From assembly GCA_028285005.1 (NCBI GenBank), contig JANQQP010000016.1, positions 62,001 to 126,000 of the forward strand: DNA of 64,000 nucleotides, in the 5' to 3' direction. Made by a program: the position numbers and the translations under genes. Shown here one piece after another: positions 37,068-47,313 of the stretch. The notes beneath the pieces were generated by a model. That model saw only the letters and a list, made by a program, of their open reading frames with translations, was not told the DNA's origin and made no database searches. Each line of letters begins with the position of its first letter. Within the stretch, counting starts at the first letter, position 1. Source of the DNA: Dehalococcoidia bacterium (lineage in GTDB: Bacteria; Chloroflexota; Dehalococcoidia; Lucifugimonadales; Lucifugimonadaceae).

Positions 37068-37745
37068 TCAGCGTCGCTGCCACACGCCTTCCCACTGCGA
37101 CCATGTTCCCGATAGTGGCGGCGCTCGATGAGTCACGTCTTCCGTCACATGGACGATTGGATGAAAATCGGCCTCAAGGCGCTCTGCGATCTCAAGGCGA
37201 CTGAAAAAGTGGATCAACAGGGCCTCTTTCGGCCCGTCGTCGTAGCGTACGGTGAGTCCTCCGGCTCCGTCCCGCTCCACGACGCTATGCTGCCTGACAA
37301 TTTCGGTGGATACCGAGTTCACTCTCAGGAAAAACAGTCCTCCAGGACGCAGCACCTGAGCCACTCGACTGAAGTAGCTACTTACCTGAGCCGCGTTCCC
37401 GTGCTGGAACACCTGGAGCGCAACCAGATAATCGAACTTTCGGCCGTTGTCTTCAAACGTCGTGAAGTCGTCGCAGATCAGCCGATCTGGCTCGATACCT
37501 GGCCGCTGCTCGGATAACTGGCGCAGCGCCTCGGCGGAGACATCCAGTCCGATTAGCTGGAGACCGTGATCGACGAGCGGCAGAAAATTCCTGCCGTTGC
37601 CACAACCGACATAAAGTCCTGTCCACTGGTGGTCAGGGTCGTAGTGGTCCAGAGTCTCAGTGATCTTTGCCACGAACGGAAGAGGCGGATCTCCAACGTA
37701 GCGACCGGTTCGATATTCGGCGTCCCAACTCGAAGCGATCGACAT
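37068..37745 (-). CDS. class I SAM-dependent methyltransferase
   Basis: GLYVGCGNGRNFLPLVDHGLQLIGLDVSAEAL, VLRPGGLFFLRVNS. Confidence 0.9.
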   Translation of the reverse strand: MSIASSWDAEYRTGRYVGDPPLPFVAKITETLDHYDPDHQWTGLYVGCGNGRNFLPLVDHGLQLIGLDVSAEALRQLSEQRPGIEPDRLICDDFTTFEDNGRKFDYLVALQVFQHGNAAQVSSYFSRVAQVLRPGGLFFLRVNSVSTEIVRQHSVVERDGAGGLTVRYDDGPKEALLIHFFSRLEIAERLEADFHPIVHVTEDVTHRAPPLSGTWSQWEGVWQRR

Positions 37746-37914
37746 TCGAAGACGTCTCCTGTCCTAAGACCCAAGAATCAGGCGGCAGCGACCACACTTG
37801 GTAAGGGGAGTGATGCTTGCCCGGGACAGGCTACAACGTCACCTGCTCAACAAACGAGCAGGTGGCGCTTTGTGGAACGGCGCGACTCCGGCAAATGGCC
37901 AAACTTTCGTGGTG

Positions 37915-38292
37915 TCAGTCAGACTTCGTCAGGTCCTGGGCGATCATCAGCGCGTTGCCGTCCGGGTCGTAGAACGTGGCAGTGCTGACCATTCCCTCAA
38001 CTACGTCATTCTCGCCGTCGAACTTAACTCCGGCGCCTTCCAGGGCGCCTCTCGCCGAATCGATATCGGCTACGCCAAAGACCGGGACCAAATTGCCCGG
38101 TGCTGGCTCCATCTGTTCTCCAAGTCCCAGGATCACACCATCGGTCTTGGTGTGCATCTCGCTCCAGCCGGCTTCGTCGATGTGATGGATAAGCTCGAAT
38201 CCGAGCTTATCGCTATACCAGTCGGCGCTTACATGACGGTCCCGGACGGACATTGCGAGGGTGATGTTGCTATTTAGAGATACAAGCGGCAT
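37915..38292 (-). CDS. VOC family (glyoxalase-like) protein
   Basis: ITLAMSVRDRHVSADWYSDKLGFELI, FYDPDGNALMIAQ. Confidence 0.88.
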   Translation of the reverse strand: MPLVSLNSNITLAMSVRDRHVSADWYSDKLGFELIHHIDEAGWSEMHTKTDGVILGLGEQMEPAPGNLVPVFGVADIDSARGALEGAGVKFDGENDVVEGMVSTATFYDPDGNALMIAQDLTKSD

Positions 38293-38312
38293 CGAGTCTT
38301 CCCTTCGTACTA

Positions 38313-38328
38313 AAAGTAATGTAACTTT
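38313..38328. promoter_or_regulatory. candidate HxlR-type operator in divergent promoter
   Basis: Palindrome AAAGT-AATGTA-ACTTT in an AT-rich intergenic patch between divergent VOC and HxlR-like genes. Confidence 0.4.
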
Positions 38329-38333
38329 ATTTT

Positions 38334-38870
38334 ATGGACATAGAATCGCTTGTCAAGCTCACTTCCAGAGCATGGTCTCTGAACATACTGGCGCTGCTGC
38401 ACCAGGGAGTTCCGGGTCGCCAGGCGCCTTTACTGGCCGCAACGAGCGCTAGCAGGACTTCATTCGCTTCGAGCCTGGAGCATCTTGTGCAGTTGGAGCT
38501 GCTGGAGCGGAATCCTGGTCATGGCCACCCGCTGCGTCCGGAGTTTCGGCTGACTCAGACGGGTATCGAAGCGGCCGAGACCGCAGATAGGATTGTGAAC
38601 GCTGTCCCTGACGACGAGGAATTCGCTTTGCTGCGACGCAGTTGGACCGTTCCGATTCTTGCGGTGACTGACGCGCCCCGTCGCTTCTCTGTCATCAAGT
38701 CAGATCTTGCCCCGATTACGGACAAGGCACTTTCGACGTCGCTTTATCAGCTAGAGGCTCGAGAGTGGCTCCATCGAGAGATCGACACTTCGACGCGAGT
38801 GCCGTTTCCAACCTATAGCGCAGCAAACAGAGGGCTTGAGATCAATCACGCGATCTCACTGTCGGCATAG
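38334..38870 (+). CDS. tandem HxlR-like winged-helix transcriptional regulator
   Basis: Two wHTH-like halves: SLVKLTSRAWSLNILALLHQG... and LLRRSWTVPILAVTDAPRRFSVIKSDLAPITDKALSTSLYQLEAREWLHRE. Confidence 0.7.
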   Translation: MDIESLVKLTSRAWSLNILALLHQGVPGRQAPLLAATSASRTSFASSLEHLVQLELLERNPGHGHPLRPEFRLTQTGIEAAETADRIVNAVPDDEEFALLRRSWTVPILAVTDAPRRFSVIKSDLAPITDKALSTSLYQLEAREWLHREIDTSTRVPFPTYSAANRGLEINHAISLSA

Positions 38871-39286
38871 CCGGCGACGAACCTCCGAAACAGATGAGCT
38901 GAGTCGAACGGTGGCGGCTACTTTTTGACCGCCGCGTACCGGCCGATCTTCATCTTGTCGTTCAGCATCGCCTCGCCGAATGTCTTAGCCCTGATCATGG
39001 TGCCGGCCTGTGCACCAGGTGGTTTTTATTGAGAGGAGATGCATACTCGCGGTACCACGAGGGGACTAATTCACAGCGCCTGAGAGCAGCTCGACTCATC
39101 TGAACGACCACCTCTTCTCACCGCCATTTCAAGCTGTATCCACACCTGCTGCACAGAACTGATCAGCACTCTTGTAAGAGGAACGCGGGCGAAGATCGCA
39201 AATTGTCTCGTTCTGTCCCGAATAGCGCTTATGAGAAGCGCATCGGCATCTGTGAAATGAAGCAAATAACGGGTGGTTTGGTACCG

Positions 39287-40468
39287 ATGAATAAGCGACT
39301 TTTCTTGCTGGCAGTGCCTTTCTTGATGGTGCTGTCAGCATGTTCCCAGGGTGCTGGCGCTGCGGACCCGTCGTCTGAGACGACATCTGATACTCCTCAG
39401 CAACGGGTTGCCACGAGCCAGCCATCGGCAAATGACCGACTCTCGGCCATTCAGCCGACTTCCTCAAGGACTGAAACTGGTGCCATCAACACACGCCCGG
39501 CCCCAACGGCTACCGCTGTAGATGTCTCACCGGTCGGCTCTGTACCACCTCCACCCGATACCGTTGATTCAAATGTGAGCTCTCCGCGTCCGGCTCCAAC
39601 CGCCACGAGGATTCCAACTCCAACGCGGGCGCCATTCGACCCTAACGCAACTCCCACGCCGTTGTGGAGCTCGCCTCCAGTGATTGCTCCCACGTCCACT
39701 TCGACGCCGATTCCTTTGAACACGCCGTTCGTGCCGCCCACGATCGTTGCGGCTGCGCCGTCCGAGCAGTTCGATTCGCTGTTGACCTACGAATACTCAC
39801 TTCCGTCCGGCTGGTCCCAGGTAAGGACCGAGAACTCACTGGTCCTAGTCGATCGGACCGGCAAACTGACTGTTTCGATCAGCGAACAGGTCATCGAGCC
39901 GTGGAAATACCCGACAATCCTTGCCTTGGCCGCTCAGTTGACACCTGAGGAACCATCGGGCTGGGATCGGTGGAACCTCGTCTCCAAGCAGTCGGTTCGC
40001 TCTGGCAACGCGCACGAGTTCCGATACGGCGGTGAGAAGAACGGCGTCGAGTACATGAACTTCATCCACTGGTTCATGTGGGGCGACATTCACGTCCAGG
40101 TTTCGGCAGAAGTGCCGGAGTTCGACTGGAACATCAGCGGTTCAATCCGATCGACTCTCAGCAGCGTTCTCGAATCGTTCGAGCCGCATGATGATTCGCG
40201 GATCTTCACGGAGTCTGACGTGTTGACGATTCTCGCTCAGAGGCTTGATGACCGGCCGAGCGGTGTTTTCGCCCGCGACGACGTGGCACGCGCACGCTAC
40301 GAAATGACCTGCAGGCAGATTCTGACAGACCTCGTTCAGACGCCGTTGCACTTCGGTGCCGGCATGTGGCAGATGTCCGCTCAGACGCTTGAGAGCGTCG
40401 AGACATGGCGTGTGTTCGCACCTTCTGGCTCGATCGTGGCTCAGGACACGAACCAGAGCAGGTGTTAA
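39287..40468 (+). CDS. lipoprotein with Pro/Thr-rich linker
   Basis: MNKRLFLLAVPFLMVLSACSQG lipobox; PTPTR/TPTP linker. Confidence 0.75.
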   Translation: MNKRLFLLAVPFLMVLSACSQGAGAADPSSETTSDTPQQRVATSQPSANDRLSAIQPTSSRTETGAINTRPAPTATAVDVSPVGSVPPPPDTVDSNVSSPRPAPTATRIPTPTRAPFDPNATPTPLWSSPPVIAPTSTSTPIPLNTPFVPPTIVAAAPSEQFDSLLTYEYSLPSGWSQVRTENSLVLVDRTGKLTVSISEQVIEPWKYPTILALAAQLTPEEPSGWDRWNLVSKQSVRSGNAHEFRYGGEKNGVEYMNFIHWFMWGDIHVQVSAEVPEFDWNISGSIRSTLSSVLESFEPHDDSRIFTESDVLTILAQRLDDRPSGVFARDDVARARYEMTCRQILTDLVQTPLHFGAGMWQMSAQTLESVETWRVFAPSGSIVAQDTNQSRC

Positions 40469-40489
40469 TGACTGATTGACGAAGCATTG

Positions 40490-40522
40490 AAAGCGGGAGC
40501 GTCTCGACGACGCTCCCGCTTT
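40490..40522 (+). terminator. Rho-independent-like terminator
   Basis: AAAGCGGGAGCGTC-TCGAC-GACGCTCCCGCTTT perfect 14-bp stem followed by TTCGTTT-like tail. Confidence 0.85.
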
Positions 40523-40603
40523 CGTTTGACGAGCCCCATCGGCAACTTAGTCACGTGCTAGCCTGAGGGCACTTCCAGGACGATCGATAAGAGCGTATGT
40601 CAA

Positions 40604-41026
40604 GTGACGTCTAATCGGACTAGAGAGATTAGCCTGACCCCGATTGAGCGACGACTACGTCATCGAGGATCGGGCAATCTCACCGAGTTGCAGATCTCTC
40701 GCCGCCGCAAGGTGATCGACCGACTGGAGGTGGTTGACGAACGGACGTGGCGCTGGACAGGCCAGGCTAAGACAGCGAGAGGCAGACGTTATCCGCAGAT
40801 AGCGCTCACGCTCGGCGGAGGCGCTACCCAGCTGTTGAACGCTCGCCACGTGGTGTTCTACCTTGCGACCGGCTGGGTGCATGAGGCTGTTCAGCAGTAT
40901 CGGAGTCGCGACGGCGATCCGATGAATGTCCACCCCGACAACCTTGCACCAACGCCGCCGATCTCGAGTGCGAGGGCGAACAACAATCTCTGGGACACAG
41001 ACAGGCTCAGAGACTACTTCGGATAG
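40604..41026 (+). CDS. HNH-like (degenerate) small protein
   Basis: RTWRWTGQAKTARGRRYPQIAL...ARHVVFYLATGWV...MNVHPDNLAPT layout. Confidence 0.5.
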   Translation: MTSNRTREISLTPIERRLRHRGSGNLTELQISRRRKVIDRLEVVDERTWRWTGQAKTARGRRYPQIALTLGGGATQLLNARHVVFYLATGWVHEAVQQYRSRDGDPMNVHPDNLAPTPPISSARANNNLWDTDRLRDYFG

Positions 41027-41046
41027 CCGGTCGGCTCTGAGCGCGA

Positions 41047-41078
41047 ACAACGCCGGTGCAGTGTTACACCGGCGTTGT
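41047..41078. terminator. bidirectional hairpin terminator between convergent genes
   Basis: ACAACGCCGGTG-N8-CACCGGCGTTGT perfect 12-bp inverted repeat. Confidence 0.75.
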
Positions 41079-41098
41079 CTAAATCAGTGGCAAGTTCG

Positions 41099-41467
41099 CT
41101 AAGTCGCAGAAACCTGCTCAAACGAGATCGTGTTGCCTTCGGGATCGCGGGCCTTCGCGGCCATCACGCCTTCGTACACTTTGCGAGGCTTCTGGATGTC
41201 GACGCCGCGCTTCTTCAGGTCCCAGTAGGTGAAATCGAGGTCATCAACCTTCAGCGAAAGCAGGACTGAGCCGCTGCCTCGTATATCGCCGCCACCGTGG
41301 ATTGCCAGGGTGGAACTACCGGCATCGAACGCCACCCAGTTCTCGTCTTCGAGGCTCGCATCAGGCCCCGGATACGTCACCTTGAGTCCCACAACGTCCC
41401 TATAGAACTCCGCCATCTTCTGCACATCCCAGGCCATCAGGATCACCTGGTAAAGGTCTGCCGCCAT
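41099..41467 (-). CDS. VOC family protein
   Basis: YQVILMAWDVQKMAEFYRDVVGLKVTYPGP, ARDPEGNTISFEQ. Confidence 0.88.
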   Translation of the reverse strand: MAADLYQVILMAWDVQKMAEFYRDVVGLKVTYPGPDASLEDENWVAFDAGSSTLAIHGGGDIRGSGSVLLSLKVDDLDFTYWDLKKRGVDIQKPRKVYEGVMAAKARDPEGNTISFEQVSAT

Positions 41468-41696
41468 GATTCGTCTCTCCGCATATCGAAGTGTTGTTCA
41501 GTCCAAGGGTGGCCACGAAGTCGATGCTAGCAACGCGGCAGCATGGCCGCGAGGAAATGTTTTCACCTAAAACATATACAGAGACATAGATGGTGTAGTG
41601 CACGGCGGTGCGCATTGGCGCGAAAATAACAACTGAAACCTCAAAATGGGTTGGCATGTGTGGTTCGTCACGTGTGGATTCATTTTAGTTTGAACC

Positions 41697-42236
41697 GTGT
41701 CAGATATATTTGACAAATCGATCACCATCGGTGATCTCCTAGCTTTGGCTGGCGGAATCGTTTTCGTGGCGCTTCCGTTAATGTGGCGTTGGTGGCACCA
41801 TGCCAATCCCATTAAAGTGGGTGTAGCAATCACTTGGAGCGACCGGATTCAAATGCTGGTCAATGACAATTGGCATCGTTCGGTGATGATGCACCCTCTC
41901 GTAGAAGGTGGTGACCCTATCGTTGACGTGCGAGTCGCTCTTCGTGCAGGAGAATTGTACGAGGCCGAATTCTCCATCGGCGAGCGGAAGTGGTTCTGCC
42001 GCGAAGAGAAGCACCACCATAGGGTGCCCCGCTTGTTGTGTTGGCAATACCTTGCGGGTTCAGCCATTGTTATCGGTGCCGTATTATCGAGTACGCCGGA
42101 ATGGGACGCCATCAAGAGCGGCGCTCCTGCGCCGGATGGAGATGAATCCATGCGGCTCACGTGGATCCCGTATCCCGGTGGCGCATCATCCCATCGGGCA
42201 GTGTTCAATCCACCATTACAGCGGCATGAACACTAA
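41697..42236 (+). CDS. hypothetical membrane-anchored protein
   Basis: 179-aa ORF with N-terminal TM in an AT-richer patch. Confidence 0.5.
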   Translation: MSDIFDKSITIGDLLALAGGIVFVALPLMWRWWHHANPIKVGVAITWSDRIQMLVNDNWHRSVMMHPLVEGGDPIVDVRVALRAGELYEAEFSIGERKWFCREEKHHHRVPRLLCWQYLAGSAIVIGAVLSSTPEWDAIKSGAPAPDGDESMRLTWIPYPGGASSHRAVFNPPLQRHEH

Positions 42237-42476
42237 TTTGTGACGACTTTGAATGTGAAAGCACCAATTGGCTGGAAAGGTAAACTGCTTGTCGTCGCTA
42301 AAGTCGAACCCGAGCGTTACGTATTGGTAACGCGTACGATATCGGTTGGGGAAGTTAAGCCATCATTTACCGAAAGTTAGCGAGTTAGGAATTAATTGCC
42401 TGGAGGTGTGACAGAAACCGTACTTCCCACCACGCTGGAACAATGTGCGAGGGCAAGTGGCTGATCACGTCCGCCC

Positions 42477-42791
42477 TTACCCCTCCACAGACTCCAACGG
42501 GTTCACAGTCACGCGGCTCATTAGCACTTCGCCAGTGTTGGTGAACTGGTGCCTTGCGCCGCCTGGCACGAGCACTGCGTCGCCGGTCTTGATTGGATAC
42601 TGCTCGCCCTCAACGGTCACGACGCCCGAGCCTTCGGTGATGTAGGCCATGTGCTCCCAGGGATGAACATGGTCAGGGCTCGACTCTCCAGGCTGGTGGT
42701 GGACCATCAAGAGGACCGAGGTGGCGCTGCCTGCCTCGGGACCAAGGACCGGGTTGGATTTTCCTTCGGAATTCACTATGACTGGCTTCAA
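42477..42791 (-). CDS. cupin domain protein
   Basis: HQPGESSPDHVHPWEHMAYITEGSGVVTVEGEQYPIKTGDAVLVPGGARHQFTNTG. Confidence 0.93.
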   Translation of the reverse strand: MKPVIVNSEGKSNPVLGPEAGSATSVLLMVHHQPGESSPDHVHPWEHMAYITEGSGVVTVEGEQYPIKTGDAVLVPGGARHQFTNTGEVLMSRVTVNPLESVEG

Positions 42792-42821
42792 TTTGACGTT
42801 GTCCTTTGACGTTCAGATTTA

Positions 42822-43862
42822 CTAGGCGGAAGTAACCGGGATCACGGATCCTGCCTCTGGCGCCCCGGCTGCCACTGTGTTGCGAAGGGGCTCCGAGAAT
42901 CCCTCCGAGGCGATCTCGATCTCGTCTCCCGGCTCGAACTTCCATTGTCTCGTGCTGAACGACAGCTGGCTCGTTCCGAAGAAGTGAACATGCGCATCGC
43001 CTGGCGCCCGGTGCTGCGGATACTTGAAGTGGTGGTCCTCGCAGTTCGCCAGCGTGTGGCTCATGTACTCCTCGCCGGTGAACAGCGGCCCGGAATCGTA
43101 GATCGTCTCACCTGCCCGCCTGACGGTGCAGGTGAGCTGTAGCTCCTTGAAGTCGAAATCGGTGACCAGCTCGGGACCTACCGAGCACTCGCGCAACTTG
43201 GACGGGGCGAGATAGAGGTAGTTGATTCGCTCCGTCTCATGGTCCGACCACTCGTTGCCGAGCGCAAAGCCCAGCCTGCGGGGAGCGCCGGTCGGGTCGA
43301 TCATGTAGCAAGCCGCCAGTTCCGGCTCCTCGCCTCCGTCGAGCGCGAACGCCGGAAGCTCCAGCGTCTCACCCGGACCCTTGATGGCTGTGCCGTTACC
43401 TTTGTAGAACCACTCAGGCGAGGTGCCGCGGGTGCCGGATGAGGGCTTGCCACCGTCGAGTCCCATCTGGAACATCTTCGCCGAGTCGCTCTGCGGTTCG
43501 GCCGATTGCTCGCTATCGTCCGAATGCATCTGGTCCCGGGACTTCATCGAGCCGGTGTGAGTGAGTCCGGTCCCTGACACCAGGACTCGGTGCGGATCTT
43601 CGTGTGCCACTGGAGAGATCAGATGCGATGCATCGCCACCGGGAGCGCCGGCGAGAAGCTCGCTGTACGGCAGGCGGTCCGCTCCGTTCAGGCTCTCCGA
43701 AAGCACCTGCTCGAACGACTTACCGGCTTCGAAGCCTGCTTGCGCAACGTCATAGACGCTTTTCAGCGATGGCGAGGCCGAGGTGATGTCGGCGACTGAG
43801 TCGCCCTCGACCACTCCAACTCGCCTGCCTTTACCCGGGATAACGAACTGAACGACGCGCAA
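42822..43862 (-). CDS. AraD1/GguC-like fumarylacetoacetate hydrolase-fold protein
   Basis: VLVSGTGLTHTGSMKSRDQMH, PEWFYKGNGTAIKGPGE, LGFALGNEWSDHETERINYLYLAPSKLRECSVGPEL. Confidence 0.85.
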   Translation of the reverse strand: MRVVQFVIPGKGRRVGVVEGDSVADITSASPSLKSVYDVAQAGFEAGKSFEQVLSESLNGADRLPYSELLAGAPGGDASHLISPVAHEDPHRVLVSGTGLTHTGSMKSRDQMHSDDSEQSAEPQSDSAKMFQMGLDGGKPSSGTRGTSPEWFYKGNGTAIKGPGETLELPAFALDGGEEPELAACYMIDPTGAPRRLGFALGNEWSDHETERINYLYLAPSKLRECSVGPELVTDFDFKELQLTCTVRRAGETIYDSGPLFTGEEYMSHTLANCEDHHFKYPQHRAPGDAHVHFFGTSQLSFSTRQWKFEPGDEIEIASEGFSEPLRNTVAAGAPEAGSVIPVTSA

Positions 43863-43963
43863 TGTGCATTCCTCAGGGCTGATTCTGTCTGACTCGCCGC
43901 TCGATAGCGCTCAATACGGCGGCCCCGGCGAGGGGCACGGCTAGAATACCCTCCGCGTTTCCG

Positions 43964-45196
43964 TTGAGCGACCCGGCGATCGATGAGGTATTGCGTCTCG
44001 TGAAGATCACATCCGTCGAGGCCAAAGTGCTGGTTTGGCCTGCGATTGATCCGCCGTTCTGGATGTCGCTACTACCTGTGAACCGGCCGCATGAGCTGGT
44101 GATGCTCGTGCACACTGACGAAAGGCTCACAGGGATCGGCCACAGCGATCAGGCCGGAGATGTGTTTCGCGGAGGCAGCGACGGACAACCGCATCTCGCC
44201 AATGCCTCGAGGATCGTCCCGGATGCCATTGCGCCGCTACTCACCGGGGAAGACCCGCTCCAGGTCGAATCGCTCTGGCAGAAGATATTCGCCCTGACTT
44301 ACCGGCACCACTGGAACGCCGAGGGCTGGTCGAGGTCGAGCATGCTTTCGGCATTGGCAGCGATCGACATGGCGCTATGGGATATCCGAGCGAAGGCGAA
44401 AGGTCTCCCCGTCTTCCGACTGCTTGGCGGAGAAGACCCTCAGGTGCCGATGTACATCGCGGGCGGCTACTACCGCGAGGGCAAGGGGCTTTCGGAACTG
44501 GCGGACGAATGCCACCAGTACAGCGCGCACGGCTACAACGCGCTGAAGGTGCGCGTCGGTGGCATGTCGTTGGAGGAAGATGTCGAGCGAGTGCGCGTGA
44601 TCAGAGAGACCGTCGGCCCGGACATGAAGTTGATGCTGGACGCTAACGAGGCGTACGACTCCGACACGGCGATCGAGGCCGCTGCTGAGTACCAGGACAT
44701 AGGGATCTACTGGTTCGAGGAGCCGGTCGCCTGGTACGAAGGCAACACCGGACTACGCAAAGTGAGCGAGGCGATCGAGATTGATGTTGCGGGCGGTGAG
44801 CAGACGGCGACGCACTGGGAAGCGGCGGAGATGGCGAGCGAGGCCGCCATCAAGTTCATGGAGTTCGACTGCATGCGCACCGGCGGTCCCACGGAGTGGT
44901 TGCGTGTGGCAGATGTGTGCCGGAGAGTCGGCGTGCAGATGGCCCCACATCATGGTGCGCATATTCACGCCCATCTCGTAGCGGCAGCGAGCAACGGCCT
45001 GATCGTCGAGGCGTTCCCGGATCCATCAATGTACTCAACGCCTGAAGAGCTGGAGTTTGTGAGGTGGGACCGCAAGCGTGAGCTGTTCTCGGTGCATCCC
45101 GAGGTGCGAGACGGCTCGATGTGGCTGAGCGATATACCCGGCTGGGGCATCGAGCTGGACGAGGATGTCGTTGGGCGGCTCGAGGTGAAAGAGTGA
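43964..45196 (+). CDS. enolase-superfamily (mandelate racemase/muconate lactonizing) protein
   Basis: ALKVRVGG, LMLDANEAYD, YWFEEPV, VAGGEQTAT, APHHGAHIHAHL. Confidence 0.93.
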   Translation: MSDPAIDEVLRLVKITSVEAKVLVWPAIDPPFWMSLLPVNRPHELVMLVHTDERLTGIGHSDQAGDVFRGGSDGQPHLANASRIVPDAIAPLLTGEDPLQVESLWQKIFALTYRHHWNAEGWSRSSMLSALAAIDMALWDIRAKAKGLPVFRLLGGEDPQVPMYIAGGYYREGKGLSELADECHQYSAHGYNALKVRVGGMSLEEDVERVRVIRETVGPDMKLMLDANEAYDSDTAIEAAAEYQDIGIYWFEEPVAWYEGNTGLRKVSEAIEIDVAGGEQTATHWEAAEMASEAAIKFMEFDCMRTGGPTEWLRVADVCRRVGVQMAPHHGAHIHAHLVAAASNGLIVEAFPDPSMYSTPEELEFVRWDRKRELFSVHPEVRDGSMWLSDIPGWGIELDEDVVGRLEVKE

Positions 45197-45206
45197 CGGT
45201 CGCCGT

Positions 45207-46082
45207 CTAAAACAGTTCGAAGTAGCGCTTGAAGAACCGCTCGGGATCTACTTTGAAGCCGGCCTCCAGCGGGCCCTTCTCGTCCGGTCGCCAGTCCGTG
45301 ACTCCCTGTTCATCACCATCGTCCGTGCTGACCGACGCAAAGCCTCGTTCGTAGCCACAGATCGTTTCGTCGAACACAGCCACCGCTGCCAGCGGGTCGT
45401 GGAAGGTGATCAGAGGGCGGCGGCTAAACCACTCCTCGGCCATGTCAAGTACCGGCGCTAACAGCGGTGCACTGAAACGCTTGCGCACCTCATCCGCTTG
45501 CATCTGCACCTGCATCGTGATGTCCAGCCCGTGTACCAGAGTTCTGCTGGTTTCGGTGTTGAGGACGACTTCGGCCGCATGCGGGTCACAGTAGACGTTC
45601 CACTCGTAGGGTCCGCGTCCCATTTGATCCGGGCCGAATCGACCGCACATCAACACAAGCTGCTTTAGCTGCATGGGCACATCGGGATGGCGTTCGAAGA
45701 GTGTCGCCACGTTCGTCATAGGTCCGACCGCGAGCAGCGTGATCTCACCCGGGTTGCCGGTAATCAGATCGGCCATGAAGTCGACGGCGTCCTCGGACGG
45801 GAAGGTCTCGTCATGCGGCCAGCGCTCCAACGACGGAGCCTGCTGTGCGACGGGCTGGCGTGGTTCCACCTGCCGGGGATCAGCCGCGCCGGGCACTATC
45901 CGCACCTCTTTGCCGGCCACCTTGCACAGGACGCTGGCAAGCTTCGCCCGGACCTCGGGTTGGCCCGAGACCGTGGTGATTCCAACCAGCTCGCACTCAG
46001 GGTTGGCTAGCAGCCATGCAAGCGCCACCGCATCGTCTATGTCGGAGCCGATATCTGTATCGAACAGGACCTTTTCGGGCAT
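45207..46082 (-). CDS. nucleoside hydrolase
   Basis: KVLFDTDIGSDIDDAVALAWLLANPECELVGITTVSG, LAVGPMTNVATLFERHPD, EWNVYCDPHAAEVVL. Confidence 0.95.
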   Translation of the reverse strand: MPEKVLFDTDIGSDIDDAVALAWLLANPECELVGITTVSGQPEVRAKLASVLCKVAGKEVRIVPGAADPRQVEPRQPVAQQAPSLERWPHDETFPSEDAVDFMADLITGNPGEITLLAVGPMTNVATLFERHPDVPMQLKQLVLMCGRFGPDQMGRGPYEWNVYCDPHAAEVVLNTETSRTLVHGLDITMQVQMQADEVRKRFSAPLLAPVLDMAEEWFSRRPLITFHDPLAAVAVFDETICGYERGFASVSTDDGDEQGVTDWRPDEKGPLEAGFKVDPERFFKRYFELF

Positions 46083-46214
46083 TTCGCTCCTACATATCTG
46101 AACTCGTGATGAAATCCGCTCAGCTTGCAGATTCCGGTATATCATCCCGCCGCGACGGCCGCACAATCCGTCGTTCAACCGCAGTTGCAGCTTCCAGCAA
46201 GACAGGTGAGAACA

Positions 46215-47306
46215 ATGCGCACCCGATCAGCCATCTTCTACGCGGCCCAGCAACCGATCAGCGTCGAGGACGTGGAGCTGCAAGGGCCGCAGTCCGGCGA
46301 GGTTCTGGTGCGGGTTGCCGCCACCGGGGCTTGCCACAGCGACTACCACGCCATCGACGGGCACATTGAGGCTGCGACCGTACCGCTGGTGATGGGCCAT
46401 GAGGCTTCGGGCGTGGTAGAAGAGGTCGGCCAGGGTGTGTCGGCGTTTGCGCCCGGTGACAACGTTGTCTTCGCCATCAGGCCGATGTGCGGCAAGTGCA
46501 AGTACTGCTCGACCAACCGCTGGAACCTGTGCAACGGCAACAAGGCGCCACGCGGCTTCATGCCCGACGGGACGACCCGATTCAAAACGCTGGATGGCGA
46601 CACGCTGCACCACGGCCTTGCGACGTTCTCGCAGCATACCGTCGTGCCCGAGTGGAACCTGGTGAAGGTCGCGGACGATGCGCCGATAGAGAAGTTCGCT
46701 TCTATAGGCTGCGCGGTCGTGACCGGCGTCGGCGCTGTAGTGAACACTGCGCAGGTGAAGCAGGGCTCCACCGTCGCCGTTTGGGGTTGCGGTGGGGTCG
46801 GACTGAACGTAATCCAGGGAGCGGTGATCGCCGGAGCGGCGAAGATCATCGCCATCGATGTCGCGGAATCGAAGTTTCCGTTCGCCAGAAATTTCGGAGC
46901 GACCGATACGGTAGACGCCTCGAAGCACGACCCGGTTGAGGCGGTGATGGAGCTGACGGACGGTGGCGCAGACTACACGTTCGAGGTGATTGGCAAGCCA
47001 CCGACGATCAGGCAGGCGTTTGATGCCACCTGCGCTGGCGGAACAGCATGCATGGTTGGTGTGCCGCCGTCTGGCGGCGAGGTGAGCGTTCCGCTCGGAC
47101 CGCTATTCCTGGACCGCAGACTGATCGGCTCGTCGGCCGGCACCGGCAGCCCGCGAGTGGACTTCCCGTGGTTCATCGAGCTATACCGGCAGGGCCGCCT
47201 GAAGCTGGACGAGCTGCAGTCCCGCTATCGCCCGCTAGATGAGATCAACGAGGCGTTCGAGGACATGCTGAGCGGAGAAGTGGCCCGGACGATAGTGCGG
47301 CCGTAG
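46215..47306 (+). CDS. zinc-dependent alcohol dehydrogenase
   Basis: GACHSDYHAIDGH, GHEASGVVEEVGQGV, CGKCKYCSTNRWNLC, VWGCGGVGLNVIQGA. Confidence 0.95.
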   Translation: MRTRSAIFYAAQQPISVEDVELQGPQSGEVLVRVAATGACHSDYHAIDGHIEAATVPLVMGHEASGVVEEVGQGVSAFAPGDNVVFAIRPMCGKCKYCSTNRWNLCNGNKAPRGFMPDGTTRFKTLDGDTLHHGLATFSQHTVVPEWNLVKVADDAPIEKFASIGCAVVTGVGAVVNTAQVKQGSTVAVWGCGGVGLNVIQGAVIAGAAKIIAIDVAESKFPFARNFGATDTVDASKHDPVEAVMELTDGGADYTFEVIGKPPTIRQAFDATCAGGTACMVGVPPSGGEVSVPLGPLFLDRRLIGSSAGTGSPRVDFPWFIELYRQGRLKLDELQSRYRPLDEINEAFEDMLSGEVARTIVRP

Positions 47307-47313
47307 GGGCGAG

